The notes: generated by a model from the sequence alone, not told the origin. DNA of 43,773 bases from Candidatus Cybelea septentrionalis (GCA_003158175.1 PMHJ01000044.1:1-43773); one strand, 5' to 3'; positions 8,704 to 17,142 are shown, counted from the first letter of the stretch. Translations and numbers: made by a program.

Positions 8704-10206
8704 GTGGAGCCACTCTTTACCGGACCAAATTCATTGCGAGAGCCCTCGGAGCGGGTCGCCTTCTGGCTTACCGGACTGGGCGCGTTCCCCGCGGCTCTGC
8801 TGATCGGCTACGTGCTTCACGAATCGATCGGCGCCTCGCAAGTCGCACTCTTTATCGTTATAGCGATGCTCTACGTGACTCTCGCTCGCGGACGCCTTCT
8901 CGGTTCGAGCGTGCGCATCCATCAGACGCAATATCCGCGCGTCTTCTCGATCGTCCAAAATGCCGCTGCGGCACTCGAGATTCCGACGCCGCTGATCTTC
9001 GTGCGCGAGGACAACTTCGTTCCCGCCGTTGCGCTTGGCCTGGGCCAGCCCTATGCGCTCGTGCTCTCGAGCCACTGGATCGAGCTCTTCTCCGACGACG
9101 AGCTGGCCTTTGTGATTGGTCGAGAGCTCGGACATATCGCGGCCGGTCACACACGATTTCACTCATTGTTGAGCGTCAACGGAAACGAGAACCCGTTGAT
9201 CTCGCTAATTTTCGGCGGCTGGCTTCGACGCTGTGCCCTCACGTGCGACAAAGTGGGGCTGCTCTGTTGCGGCTCCCTCGATGCGGCAATTGGGGCGCTG
9301 GGCATCGCAACGTTTCACGCGTTCGGCCGGCAAGTCGACTATCAGGCATTTGCCGAGCAGCGTGCGGAGATTGCGACCGACTCGGTCCTGCGCTGGGGCG
9401 AGTGGCTGAGCAGCGAGCCGTATGCAACGCAGCGAATCGCTTCGATGCGCCGGTTCATCACGTCACAGTCCTATCTGGATGCGCAGGCCTGGTTCGTTCG
9501 CGAGCGCGGCGAAGCGCCGCCGGCGCTCGTGCTTCCGGGCGAAGCGACGGTCGATCCCCGAGATTGCGCCGGCTGGTGGCGGCGCTTCGCTGCCGCCGGC
9601 ATCGATGCGGTCGTGGTTATCGCGATCATTACGTCGTTTGGCGGCAGTATCGCACCAGTCACGCGTCAGTCCGAGACAAGTATATCCGTCACCCCAGGCA
9701 ACGTTAACGCCTCGGTCCCGGGACTGGGCGACATTGCCATCCGTGGTAAAACGCACGCGGCCGCGCCGCCCGGACCACCATCTCCGCCGCCGAGCACTAA
9801 ATGGCATTGGGAAAATCCGGCAGAGACGGCTCTCGGCGGAGACAGCCTCAATCGCTCGGTCGACGCGATATTTACAATCGTGGGGCAGACCATCCGCCAT
9901 CTCGGCTTCTTCTTCTGGTTCCCCGTGTATCTAACGCTGCTCGTAGTCTTCGCGGGACAGACCTTCGGGATGATGATTACCGGTTTGCGCGTGGTAACGA
10001 CCGACTTTCGCAAGCCCAGCGTCGGGCGTACGATTTGGCGCTACGTTATCGTCTTCTTGGTTTGGTGGCTTATCGTGGCGCTGAGCTTCTTCTGGCGCCG
10101 GATTCTGCTGCACGATCGGTTGACGAAGACGCGCGTCGTGAAGGTGGAGCGCGTCATCGCACGCTCCACCGGGCCCGTATCGGAGGCCGCTAGGGTTCCG
10201 ACGTAA
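8704..10206 (+). CDS. M48-like peptidase domain fused to an RDD membrane domain (altered zinc motif)
   Basis: A 500-residue protein with a GTG start at 8704; an in-frame stop lies two codons upstream, so no earlier start exists. Two N-terminal membrane helices (about 19-60) are followed by an M48-like domain with the usual sequence before the active site (LSSHWIELFSDDELAFVIG). The active-site motif then reads RELGHIAAGH (140-149): the first zinc His of HELGH is Arg. Asp182 in LTCDKVGLL matches the third-ligand region. Residues from about 265 form an RDD domain: WWRRFAAAGIDAVVV, a proline-rich linker, then GQTFGMMITGLRVV and further helices. The fusion is a single frame without sign of a frameshift. 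The peptidase may be inactive or use a changed metal site. It overlaps the CsgG-like gene tail to tail by 17 bases. Confidence 0.83.
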   Translation: MEPLFTGPNSLREPSERVAFWLTGLGAFPAALLIGYVLHESIGASQVALFIVIAMLYVTLARGRLLGSSVRIHQTQYPRVFSIVQNAAAALEIPTPLIFVREDNFVPAVALGLGQPYALVLSSHWIELFSDDELAFVIGRELGHIAAGHTRFHSLLSVNGNENPLISLIFGGWLRRCALTCDKVGLLCCGSLDAAIGALGIATFHAFGRQVDYQAFAEQRAEIATDSVLRWGEWLSSEPYATQRIASMRRFITSQSYLDAQAWFVRERGEAPPALVLPGEATVDPRDCAGWWRRFAAAGIDAVVVIAIITSFGGSIAPVTRQSETSISVTPGNVNASVPGLGDIAIRGKTHAAAPPGPPSPPPSTKWHWENPAETALGGDSLNRSVDAIFTIVGQTIRHLGFFFWFPVYLTLLVVFAGQTFGMMITGLRVVTTDFRKPSVGRTIWRYVIVFLVWWLIVALSFFWRRILLHDRLTKTRVVKVERVIARSTGPVSEAARVPT

Positions 10207-11140
10207 CCGTCAGCCGTACCGCGGCGGTGCCGGATACGACGTGGCCGACCGATGCACTCGGACTCACCGTGTCGATCTGCAGCCGGCCGACATTTTCGTC
10301 GACGTGCAGCGACGCGTGCGTCGTGGGATCGACGAGCGACTTCGCCTTCACGATATCGAACATCTGTCCCACCTGCACGCCGGCATTGGAACCGATGTTG
10401 ATGATGATGCTCCTTCCATCGACGGCGGCGATCTGTCCGCGCAGCGCCGCTGCCACCGGGCCCGAGTTGAAACGGCTGGGATCGATTGTGGAGGCGATCT
10501 TCGCAGCCTCATCGTCAATCAAATGGCCCATGTCGCTATTGACGAACTGCTCGTTGCTATAGGAGCCCGCTACGGAGCCCGAGAATCCGCCGGCGTTCCA
10601 GGACGTGCCCGAGCGCGACTGCTCGTCGGCGAAGCTCTGAACGATCTGGCCGGTCTTCGCGTCGATCACGCGCACCGCGACTTTGATCGTCACGCGATGG
10701 GTGGAGACCCCACCTGCGGCCGCTCCAAAGACGCCAGGTAGTAGACTTCCTGCATTCGCCCCGCTGGCGCCGGTCTGGTCGAGCTGGAGAATGTTCCCCG
10801 TTATCAAGTACCGCGAGCCGATGAGGTGCCCAGCCCGAATGGCCGTCGCGGGATCGACTTCGCCGCTTGCATCGAGCTGGTGCTCGCCCAGGGTTGAGCT
10901 GAGATGCGTGCGGTCGAGCACGTTGAAGCGTCCGTCGTTGACCATCCTATCGGTGAGAAGGTCGCTCAGCGCCACGCCTGGCTCAAAGGAACCGTACGAA
11001 TCCGAAGTGAGGCCATGTGTCGAGAAATCCAGGACGGCGATAGAGGGTCGCGGACCCGGCCCCGCCTGTTGAGCCAATCCCCAGACGGGCGCGGACGCCA
11101 AGGCGACGGCAATAAGAAAGGGTGACAAATGTTTAAGCAC
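10190..11140 (-). CDS. CsgG / TolB-N-like exported protein
   Basis: A 316-residue protein if started at GTG 11140. This gives a normal signal peptide (VLKHLSPFLIAVALASAPVW, then GLAQQ) and avoids overlap with the divergent SRAP gene; an upstream ATG at 11221 would lie inside that gene. The core matches the CsgG-like fold: SIAVLDFSTHG, LSDLLTDRMVNDGRFNVLDR, AGHLIGSRYLITGNI and VAVRVIDAKTGQIVQSF. A C-terminal domain (IAAVDGRSIIINIGSNAGV) resembles the repeat that often follows such domains in exported TolB/CsgG-like proteins. There is no lipobox Cys and no csgA, B, E or F gene, so a curli secretion pore is not supported. A cell-envelope assembly or sensing role is likely. CATAAT lies just before the GTG, so a leaderless transcript is possible. 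Confidence 0.82.
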   Translation of the reverse strand: MLKHLSPFLIAVALASAPVWGLAQQAGPGPRPSIAVLDFSTHGLTSDSYGSFEPGVALSDLLTDRMVNDGRFNVLDRTHLSSTLGEHQLDASGEVDPATAIRAGHLIGSRYLITGNILQLDQTGASGANAGSLLPGVFGAAAGGVSTHRVTIKVAVRVIDAKTGQIVQSFADEQSRSGTSWNAGGFSGSVAGSYSNEQFVNSDMGHLIDDEAAKIASTIDPSRFNSGPVAAALRGQIAAVDGRSIIINIGSNAGVQVGQMFDIVKAKSLVDPTTHASLHVDENVGRLQIDTVSPSASVGHVVSGTAAVRLTVTSEP

Positions 11141-11195
11141 GACCCTATTATGCCACAACGGCGGCTTGCTCGGATATGGCGAAAGGGAAGGACGT

Positions 11196-11807
11196 ATGTG
11201 CGGCAGATTTACGCTCACCAAACCGCAGGCGCTTCCCGCCGCCTTTCCTCAGTTTCGCTACCCGGAGTTCAGCGAGACGCGGCTTCCGCGCTATAACGTC
11301 GCACCGGCACAGGACGTGCTAGGTGTCCGCAACGACGGACGCGACACCGTTGAGGCGATGCGTTGGGGTGTGCGCGGCCGCATCAACATTCGCGCCGAAT
11401 CGATCGCGTCGCGGCGCGGCGCCATCGCGCGACGCTGTATCGAGTTTGCCGATGGGTTCTACGAATGGCGCGACCGCCGTCCGTTTTACTATACGCTGCG
11501 GTCGGGTGAGCCGTTCGCGTTCGCCGGTCTTTGGGAGCCGAGCAATGGTCTGACGGCGTGCGACGTGGTGACTTGCCCGCCGAACTCGCTCGTCGCCGCG
11601 GTGCACGATCGCATGCCCGTCATCCTTTCCGGGGAAGCCGTCGCGCTCTGGCTCGACCCCGAGCCGCTAGCGGCCGACGCGGCCGGCGCGATATTGCGCC
11701 CGCTCGACGCTGCGCTCATGGCCGTGCGCGAAGTGTCGAGACGGGTTAATGACGCGAACTACGATGCGGCCGACGTTCTCGGGGCTGCCGAGCCGCGTTT
11801 GTTTTGA
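11196..11807 (+). CDS. SRAP/HMCES-family DNA-protein crosslink protein (YedK-like)
   Basis: A 203-residue SOS-response-associated peptidase (SRAP) protein. The start is fixed by biology: MCGRF puts the essential Cys at position 2, which becomes N-terminal after Met removal and forms a thiazolidine crosslink with abasic sites in single-stranded DNA. GGAAGGA stands a few bases upstream of ATG 11196. Other conserved elements are YNVAPAQ (33-39), INIRAE (63-68), the active-site Glu in DGFYEW (86-91) and the His in VHDRMPVIL (136-144). The role is shielding abasic sites at replication forks; no lexA, imuB or dnaE2 is adjacent. The last 49 bases overlap the convergent membrane-protein gene. Confidence 0.95.
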   Translation: MCGRFTLTKPQALPAAFPQFRYPEFSETRLPRYNVAPAQDVLGVRNDGRDTVEAMRWGVRGRINIRAESIASRRGAIARRCIEFADGFYEWRDRRPFYYTLRSGEPFAFAGLWEPSNGLTACDVVTCPPNSLVAAVHDRMPVILSGEAVALWLDPEPLAADAAGAILRPLDAALMAVREVSRRVNDANYDAADVLGAAEPRLF

Positions 11808-12457
11808 ATGAGCACCACGCCGGTTGCAATCAGCCACGCCGCTGCGGGCAGCGCGCCGACGATACCGGGCCCGGCACCGCCGGGCGCCATTGCACCGTAC
11901 GAGAAAAAGATCGAGAAGGTCGCGAGCGTCGCCCCGAAGGACGCGACATATCCCAGCGTCGCGAGCCACTGTGGCGCTGACTCGTGACGTCGTATGCTAT
12001 GCGCCGCGGCAAATAGGAAGATCGCGACCGGAGCGTAGCCGAGACCACCTTGCACAAAGACGAAGGCGTCGAAGATGCCGGCGAGTCCATTGGCCGTAAA
12101 TGCGTCGGGTGGAAGATAGACTGCCGCGATCTCCAGGCATGCCGCCCACAAGGAGCTCGCCGCCATCACGACGCCGGCGATCAGCGCGAAGGTGGGAAGC
12201 CCCTCCTGGCGCCCCGGCGCCGCTATCAAGTAGGCGCGCAATCCGACCAAAAACCAGAGAAAGAAAGCCACTGCTGGAAAGGTGAGCCACGCGCCCAACA
12301 AGAGCGCGAACCGGTGTTGATCGAATGCCAGCGCGGCATCGGAAGGCTTCAGATCCATCCCCGGCATGCCGCTGTTGAGGAATGTAGCGATAACCAGAAC
12401 GGCGACGTAACAAAGGACGGACCAACCGGCAGAGCGTTCTGCGTGCACGTTTTCCAT
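11759..12457 (-). CDS. Integral membrane protein, unknown function
   Basis: A 232-residue protein with about six hydrophobic segments (roughly 14-32, 50-75, 86-112, 122-150, 165-190, 196-216). There is a short acidic N-terminus (MENVHAERS) and a basic C-tail (QNKRGSAAPRTS), consistent with an inner-membrane protein with a cytoplasmic tail. I recognise no catalytic motif; it loosely resembles DUF4386-like small membrane proteins, but this is not firm. The C-terminal 49 bases overlap the SRAP gene tail to tail, and both frames are needed there. ATG 12457 lies in TAGGCGCCTA, a 10-base palindrome. A 14-base palindrome lies about 25 bases upstream. Confidence 0.75.
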   Translation of the reverse strand: MENVHAERSAGWSVLCYVAVLVIATFLNSGMPGMDLKPSDAALAFDQHRFALLLGAWLTFPAVAFFLWFLVGLRAYLIAAPGRQEGLPTFALIAGVVMAASSLWAACLEIAAVYLPPDAFTANGLAGIFDAFVFVQGGLGYAPVAIFLFAAAHSIRRHESAPQWLATLGYVASFGATLATFSIFFSYGAMAPGGAGPGIVGALPAAAWLIATGVVLIQNKRGSAAPRTSAAS

Positions 12458-12481
12458 AGGCGCCTACGTCACGCCATAAAT

Positions 12482-12495
12482 GAAGGAATTCCTTC
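12482..12495. promoter_or_regulatory. 14-base perfect palindrome upstream of a membrane-protein gene
   Basis: GAAGGAATTCCTTC is a perfect palindrome in the 64-base gap between the glycosyltransferase stop (12522) and the membrane-protein start (12457). With no loop it fits a dimeric repressor site better than an RNA hairpin. No regulator gene is adjacent. Confidence 0.3.
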
Positions 12496-12521
12496 CTTCG
12501 CCGGCGCGGTGCTACAGGCTC

Positions 12522-14066
12522 CTAGAGGCCGTAATACTTGAATGCCGGCCACATCGCGGCCAGTGGAACGCGAGGGTGTGTGCAGAGATAAACCGGTAGC
12601 GGACCCTCGAGCACCCAGCGGTAATCGTTGCGATAGACCGCGATCTGCCGAACCTCGCCGAACCAGTGCAGCAGCAGCCAATAATCGGTTGCGCCGACGG
12701 CTAAGACCGAACGACCGCTATAGCCGCGCGTGCCCCAGAGGTAGTAGGAGTTGTTCGGGCTGATGACCGTCGGCAAGCCGTATCGCGGCCCGTAATAATC
12801 GAGGGCGCCGGCATAGGCGTAGCGGTCGGCAAAGACGGCAGTGATCCTGCGTTGCGATGCGGGCAGCGACCAATACGCGCCCGCGACGGTCTGCGTCATC
12901 GTCTTCCAGCCGAGCTGGTCGGCGAACATCGGATTGACCAGGTGGCTCTTACCGTCTGGCGGCGCGGGACGGCTCAAACCGATTGCGCGTTCGTAGGCCA
13001 TGTACCGAGGAAGCGGCAGGATGGGGAGCGAGAGCGGAAACATCGGCAAGCCGGCGACGAAGGTCGCCGCGAGCAGCGCGATCTTTAAGCGCAAAGGCCT
13101 CGCGCGTAACGCGCCTTCAATCGCCACGGCGCCCGCCGCGAAGAGCGCCGGATAGAAACCTTGAATATAATAGCCGCGACCGATGCTCGCAACGAGCAGT
13201 CCCAGCAGTAAAAGATAGGCAACCGTTAGATAGCGGTACGCTTTTTCACGCCACAGCCAGACCAGTCCCCAAACCCATACTGGCGCGAAGAGCGGATTTT
13301 GGTACATGAACTGGAGTGCGAACATATAGCGCGCGTTGATCCACCGGTTCGCCGATTCATCGGCCATGCCGTTACGAAGCGCGTGGCGGTTAAGCTGATC
13401 GTTGTGCAGCACTTCGAGCATGGGGAAGCCGTGACGAATTTGCCAGAGCGCGTTGGGCATTACGAGCAGTGCGGTCAGCAGTACGCCGAACAATAGCCAG
13501 CGCGACCTCAGCAGATTGGCGTGGCCCGTAAGCAGCAATCCGATCACCAAAGCAAAGGCACACGCAGCGATCGAATATTTCGCATACATCGCGACCGTGA
13601 CGACCAGAGCGATCGGGACGTAAAGCCGGGTGTCTTGCGTCTTGACCAGCCGAATCGTTAGGTAGATCAACACCGTCCACGCCGCCGGCGAAAGAAGCTC
13701 CGTGGAAAGGCCGTAAGCAATGCCGATCAATCCCGGGGCCAGGACGATCGTCAACCCCGTCAACGCTTGCGCAAACGCTCCCCCGCGCAACTCGCGCGCG
13801 ATCGCGCACCCATAGAGCACGGTGACGCCCGATAGTATCGCCGGCAGAAAGCGTAGCCCCCAGACCGGATATCCCAGCGGCGCCGTGAGCCATGTGACGA
13901 ACGGCGCGAGCGGCGGCTGGTCCACGTATCCCCAGGCCAAATGCTTCGCGCAATCGATGAAGTAGAGCTCGTCGCGATAATAGCCGAAGCGGTGACAGAC
14001 GGCGAGATGCAGCGCGGTGGTAGCGAGTGCCAGCACGTACGCGCTCGTATGAAGCCGAAGCTTCAT
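12522..14066 (-). CDS. GT39-type (ArnT/PMT-like) integral membrane glycosyltransferase
   Basis: A 514-residue protein with about ten membrane helices and the GT-C signature of family 39 (ArnT/PMT_2). Just after the first helix comes YYRDELYFIDCAKHLAWG with the catalytic Asp-Glu pair, then GYVDQPPLAPF. Such enzymes move a sugar from a polyprenyl-phosphate donor onto lipids or proteins at the outer face of the inner membrane. ATG 14066 overlaps the stop of the upstream membrane-protein gene as ATGA, so the two are translationally coupled; the in-frame start 17 codons earlier is within that gene. The soluble C-terminal part carries aromatic-rich stretches (DYYGPRYGLP) typical of this family. The acceptor is unknown. 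Confidence 0.9.
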   Translation of the reverse strand: MKLRLHTSAYVLALATTALHLAVCHRFGYYRDELYFIDCAKHLAWGYVDQPPLAPFVTWLTAPLGYPVWGLRFLPAILSGVTVLYGCAIARELRGGAFAQALTGLTIVLAPGLIGIAYGLSTELLSPAAWTVLIYLTIRLVKTQDTRLYVPIALVVTVAMYAKYSIAACAFALVIGLLLTGHANLLRSRWLLFGVLLTALLVMPNALWQIRHGFPMLEVLHNDQLNRHALRNGMADESANRWINARYMFALQFMYQNPLFAPVWVWGLVWLWREKAYRYLTVAYLLLLGLLVASIGRGYYIQGFYPALFAAGAVAIEGALRARPLRLKIALLAATFVAGLPMFPLSLPILPLPRYMAYERAIGLSRPAPPDGKSHLVNPMFADQLGWKTMTQTVAGAYWSLPASQRRITAVFADRYAYAGALDYYGPRYGLPTVISPNNSYYLWGTRGYSGRSVLAVGATDYWLLLHWFGEVRQIAVYRNDYRWVLEGPLPVYLCTHPRVPLAAMWPAFKYYGL

Positions 14067-15181
14067 ACCGTATTCGTAGCCGTTTGCGATCCTGCGAGAA
14101 AGAGTTGGCTGATGCAAAGGCCGACGATCCCCGCTTCAACGATCGACCCAAAGACGAAGCTGGCGTCCCACCACGTACCGCCGAACATTGGAACGGCGAA
14201 CGCAAAGTACGCCGCCAAATACGCCGAGGGAACCGCGAAACCCAGCGCGCGAAAGGCGTTGGGATTACGGACCGTTGGGCGCAGCTTGGCAACGAGAAAA
14301 TCTCCGACGAACCCCGCGGCGATTGAGGCCAGCACGACGAGCAGAAGCTCTTTGAGATCGCTGCTGAGCTCGCCGCCGATCCACAGTTTTTCGACCACGC
14401 ACAGAACGATGAGGCCGCCGAAGGCCAGCCGCCTGCCGGCGCACACGTAAAGGACCGCCGCCGCAAGCAGGACGCTCTGCCAAATCACGATCGCGATTTC
14501 GAGCGCCTGCCTGTAGAAAAGGAAGACCGAAAGAACGAACTGCTCGTGCTGGAACGCGGCCTGCGCCAGCGGATGGTCGCGCATCAACGCCTCGGGATAG
14601 AAGCCGTACTGCGTGACGAACTGAATGATTTCAAACGCGAGCCCGAGGGAAATCAGCATCGGAAGCTGTTGGATCAGGCGCGCGGCTTGCGGTCGGGCGA
14701 ACGCGCTGCGCACGGGGCCGGTAATCAAGAAGAAGAGGCCCGCGAGCAGAAAGAGATGCGGTGGGCTGAGGAGCAGATCTAGCTGGTGCTCGAAGCCAAA
14801 GATCGAGTGCCAGACGAAGTCGAGTGCGCCTCCCACCAACAGCGCTGCGACGCCGACGACGCTCTGTGAATAGCCGGCGGGAATCGCCTTCCAAAAGGAA
14901 CCGGCGCGCCGATAGTTGCTCCAAATAGTGGAGCTTAAAACCACGGCTGCAAAGACGGCGCCGCTGTACATCGTCATATGCCACGGATTAAGAAACGATT
15001 CGACCGCGAGAAAAAGATGCTGATGCGCGTCGATGAAGAGCCCCGTCAGTATCCAGAGGCCCGCGAAGGTCGCCAGCCAATCGAGCCGGCTGGGCGAACC
15101 CAACGGCTCGACGACGACGTCGAGGCGGGGTAGGGAAGGCCCGGCTTCTGCTCGAGGGGAAAGCAAATCCATCAGCTTCAT
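14063..15181 (-). CDS. Polytopic membrane protein with clustered His/Asp/Glu (possible metal site)
   Basis: A 372-residue protein with about nine hydrophobic segments. Charged and His residues sit where membrane helices are expected: D51-x-H53-x-H55, H68 (NPWHMTMYSG), D121-x-x-W-H125, E131-H132, D135 and H142 (LLSPPHLFLLAG). Such a grouping resembles metal-binding membrane proteins, and a multicopper oxidase gene lies just beyond. I do not recognise a named family and infer only possible metal binding. The stop overlaps the GT39 start (ATGA). The start could be ATG 15181 or the ATG three codons later (15172). The 15181 start shares bases with the divergent lipoprotein ATG, so at least one of the two starts may be misplaced. 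Confidence 0.78.
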   Translation of the reverse strand: MKLMDLLSPRAEAGPSLPRLDVVVEPLGSPSRLDWLATFAGLWILTGLFIDAHQHLFLAVESFLNPWHMTMYSGAVFAAVVLSSTIWSNYRRAGSFWKAIPAGYSQSVVGVAALLVGGALDFVWHSIFGFEHQLDLLLSPPHLFLLAGLFFLITGPVRSAFARPQAARLIQQLPMLISLGLAFEIIQFVTQYGFYPEALMRDHPLAQAAFQHEQFVLSVFLFYRQALEIAIVIWQSVLLAAAVLYVCAGRRLAFGGLIVLCVVEKLWIGGELSSDLKELLLVVLASIAAGFVGDFLVAKLRPTVRNPNAFRALGFAVPSAYLAAYFAFAVPMFGGTWWDASFVFGSIVEAGIVGLCISQLFLAGSQTATNTV

Positions 15182-15650
15182 GTATCGGGAGTCATCCTTC
15201 GACTCGCCTCGAAACCCTTTTCATAGCGCTCTTTCAGTGATGGTGATTGGGGCGCTTTGTTGTGTGAATGCGTGTTCGTCCAAACCGGTTGCCGTTCCGC
15301 CAAATCTCGTCGTTTCGAGCAAGGCACCGCAGGGGCTGCCGACCGCTCCGGTCGCAACGCCGAACGCGCCGCCCCGGATCGTGCGCATTTGGTTTTCCAC
15401 GCTGACGCTTCGCCCCGGTACGTGGTTTGACGGAACAATTGTAGGAAGCAGCAACGTTGCGTCGGTCGAAGTCCGCACGGCCGCCTTTTCGATCAACAGC
15501 ACGCAGATCGCGCCCGGCATCTACCATTTCCACATGCGTGTGCTCGAATTGCCGCCGCTTTCGCGCCGGCATTCGTACGAGCTCTATATCATCGCGCGAA
15601 ATACTCCGGGCGACGAAGCGGTCGAAGAGGCTCCGCTGCGCGTAGAGTGA
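15180..15650 (+). CDS. Small lipoprotein
   Basis: A 156-residue protein with hydrophobic segment ALSVMVIGALCCVNAC ending in a lipobox-like VNAC and then SSKP. This is followed by a Pro/Ala-rich linker and a compact beta-rich domain (IVRIWFSTLTLRPG, TQIAPGIYHFHMRV, YELYIIARNTPG). The beta domain with strand-turn-strand pattern may be an immunoglobulin-like fold. ATG 15180 was chosen because later in-frame starts (15237, 15240) leave no positive charge before the signal. No good Shine-Dalgarno is seen, so the start is uncertain. The gene precedes the multicopper oxidase on the same strand by 64 bases, and an envelope role with it is possible. Function unknown. Confidence 0.68.
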   Translation: MYRESSFDSPRNPFHSALSVMVIGALCCVNACSSKPVAVPPNLVVSSKAPQGLPTAPVATPNAPPRIVRIWFSTLTLRPGTWFDGTIVGSSNVASVEVRTAAFSINSTQIAPGIYHFHMRVLELPPLSRRHSYELYIIARNTPGDEAVEEAPLRVE

Positions 15651-15714
15651 CTCCCCCGCTCGAAAGCTGCCGGCCATTCGCCCGGTCTAAAACACAGAGG
15701 TACGCGGTCGGCCG

Positions 15715-17142
15715 ATGAGGCGCCAGGATTTTGTGCGGGCGGCGGCCGGCACGCTGGCGGTAGTTTCGCTGCCTCGGGTGACGCAACGCGCGTTAGCAAG
15801 CGATGTCGTGGAGGTTACGCTGCGCTCGGCACCTCTTCGGTTTTCACCGGGGACGGGCTTGCACTTCTCAGGGCTAGCGTACAACGGTACGATTCCCGGA
15901 CCGCTCCTGCGTGTCGCGCACGGACAACGGATTCGCGTTCGCTACGCAAGCGACGTCGGAGTACCGACGAGCATCCACTGGCACGGGATGCTTCTGCCCA
16001 ATGCGATGGACGGCGCCGCCGGGATCACGCAAGCCGCGGTTCCGTTTGGCGGCGAGTATCTATACGAGTTCGTGCCCGGACCGCCGGGCACGCGCTGGTA
16101 TCACGACCACGCATTGAGTTTGGCCTCCGCGCGAGGGCTCTTCGGGATGTTCGTCGTCGAGGATCCGAACGACGAGCCTGCCGACCGCGAGTTCGCGCTC
16201 ATCTTTCACGACGTGCCGAGGTGGAGCTCGCTGGGCGCGGCGGAGCGCGGCGTCAGCAGCGCGCCGATGACCGATCCGATGGTATCGGGCGAAGGCATGC
16301 AAACGATGCATCGCAGCATGGGCGATGAAGTCGCCTACGTCGCCCATTGCATCAACGGCGCGAGTTATCCGCACGGTAAGGCCCTTACGATCCGCAGCGG
16401 CGATCGCGTTCGTCTACGCATGCTCAACGCGAGCCCGACGCAGACTCGCTACGTGCGACTTGCGGGACACGAGCTCGTCGTGACGCACGCCGACGGCAAT
16501 CCTCTCGCGCAGCCGGCGACCGTTGACGTGCTGCGTATCGGCGCTGGGGAACGATACGACGCGCACTTTGAAGTGCGCAAGCCGGGGGCGTTTCTGCTGC
16601 AGGGCATTTCCGGCGATCCGCTGGAGTCGCAGCAGGCCGTTCTCCTGTACACCGAAGGCATGGAACATGCCCCGCCGCGCAGCGAGCCGCAAACGCTCGG
16701 CGGTTTGCGCGTCTTTACCTACGAGGCAGCCGGCGGTGTTGGGGCGCTAACGAAGTCGCCCAGGGGCGCGCCTCCGACCTACGATCTCGCGCTCGGCGGA
16801 GGGGGTTGGGAAAATCCGCGATGGACGATCGACGGCAACGTCTGGCCGAACACGCCAAAGCTGCGCGTGCGTCGCGGCGAACTCGTGACGGTCCGCTTTC
16901 GCAACACCAGCGACATGGACCATCCAATGCACCTGCACGGCCACATCTTTGCGCTGACGGAAGTCAACGGGGCGCCGCTGCTGCGCCCGCTCGCCAAAGA
17001 TGGCTCGCTCGTTTCCGCAAACGGCGGCACCGCGACGTGGCAGTTTACGGCTAATTCATCGCCCGGGCGTTGGCTGCTGCACTGTCACAACGAGATCCAC
17101 ATGATCGGCGGCATGATGGCGGAGGTCGTTTACATAAGCTGA
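15715..17142 (+). CDS. Tat-exported multicopper oxidase
   Basis: A 475-residue multicopper oxidase. The N-terminus MRRQDFVRAAAGTLAVV is a twin-arginine signal. All four copper-binding segments are present: HWHG (88-91), WYHDH (128-132), HPMHLHGH in the C-terminal cupredoxin domain, and HCHNEIHMIGGMM. The last holds the type-1 copper Cys, both His and a Met in the axial position. Three cupredoxin domains fit the length. A Met/His-rich stretch (MVSGEGMQTMHRSMGDE, about 189-205) resembles the methionine-rich inserts of CueO/CopA-type enzymes that bind Cu(I), though it is short. The enzyme is periplasmic, oxidises Cu(I), metals or phenols and reduces oxygen. The last 13 bases overlap the convergent YihY gene. 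Confidence 0.95.
   Translation: MRRQDFVRAAAGTLAVVSLPRVTQRALASDVVEVTLRSAPLRFSPGTGLHFSGLAYNGTIPGPLLRVAHGQRIRVRYASDVGVPTSIHWHGMLLPNAMDGAAGITQAAVPFGGEYLYEFVPGPPGTRWYHDHALSLASARGLFGMFVVEDPNDEPADREFALIFHDVPRWSSLGAAERGVSSAPMTDPMVSGEGMQTMHRSMGDEVAYVAHCINGASYPHGKALTIRSGDRVRLRMLNASPTQTRYVRLAGHELVVTHADGNPLAQPATVDVLRIGAGERYDAHFEVRKPGAFLLQGISGDPLESQQAVLLYTEGMEHAPPRSEPQTLGGLRVFTYEAAGGVGALTKSPRGAPPTYDLALGGGGWENPRWTIDGNVWPNTPKLRVRRGELVTVRFRNTSDMDHPMHLHGHIFALTEVNGAPLLRPLAKDGSLVSANGGTATWQFTANSSPGRWLLHCHNEIHMIGGMMAEVVYIS

Noticed and set aside
10190..11140. Curli secretion channel CsgG
   Set aside because: There is no lipobox and no neighbouring csg genes. Only a general CsgG/TolB-like fold is supported.
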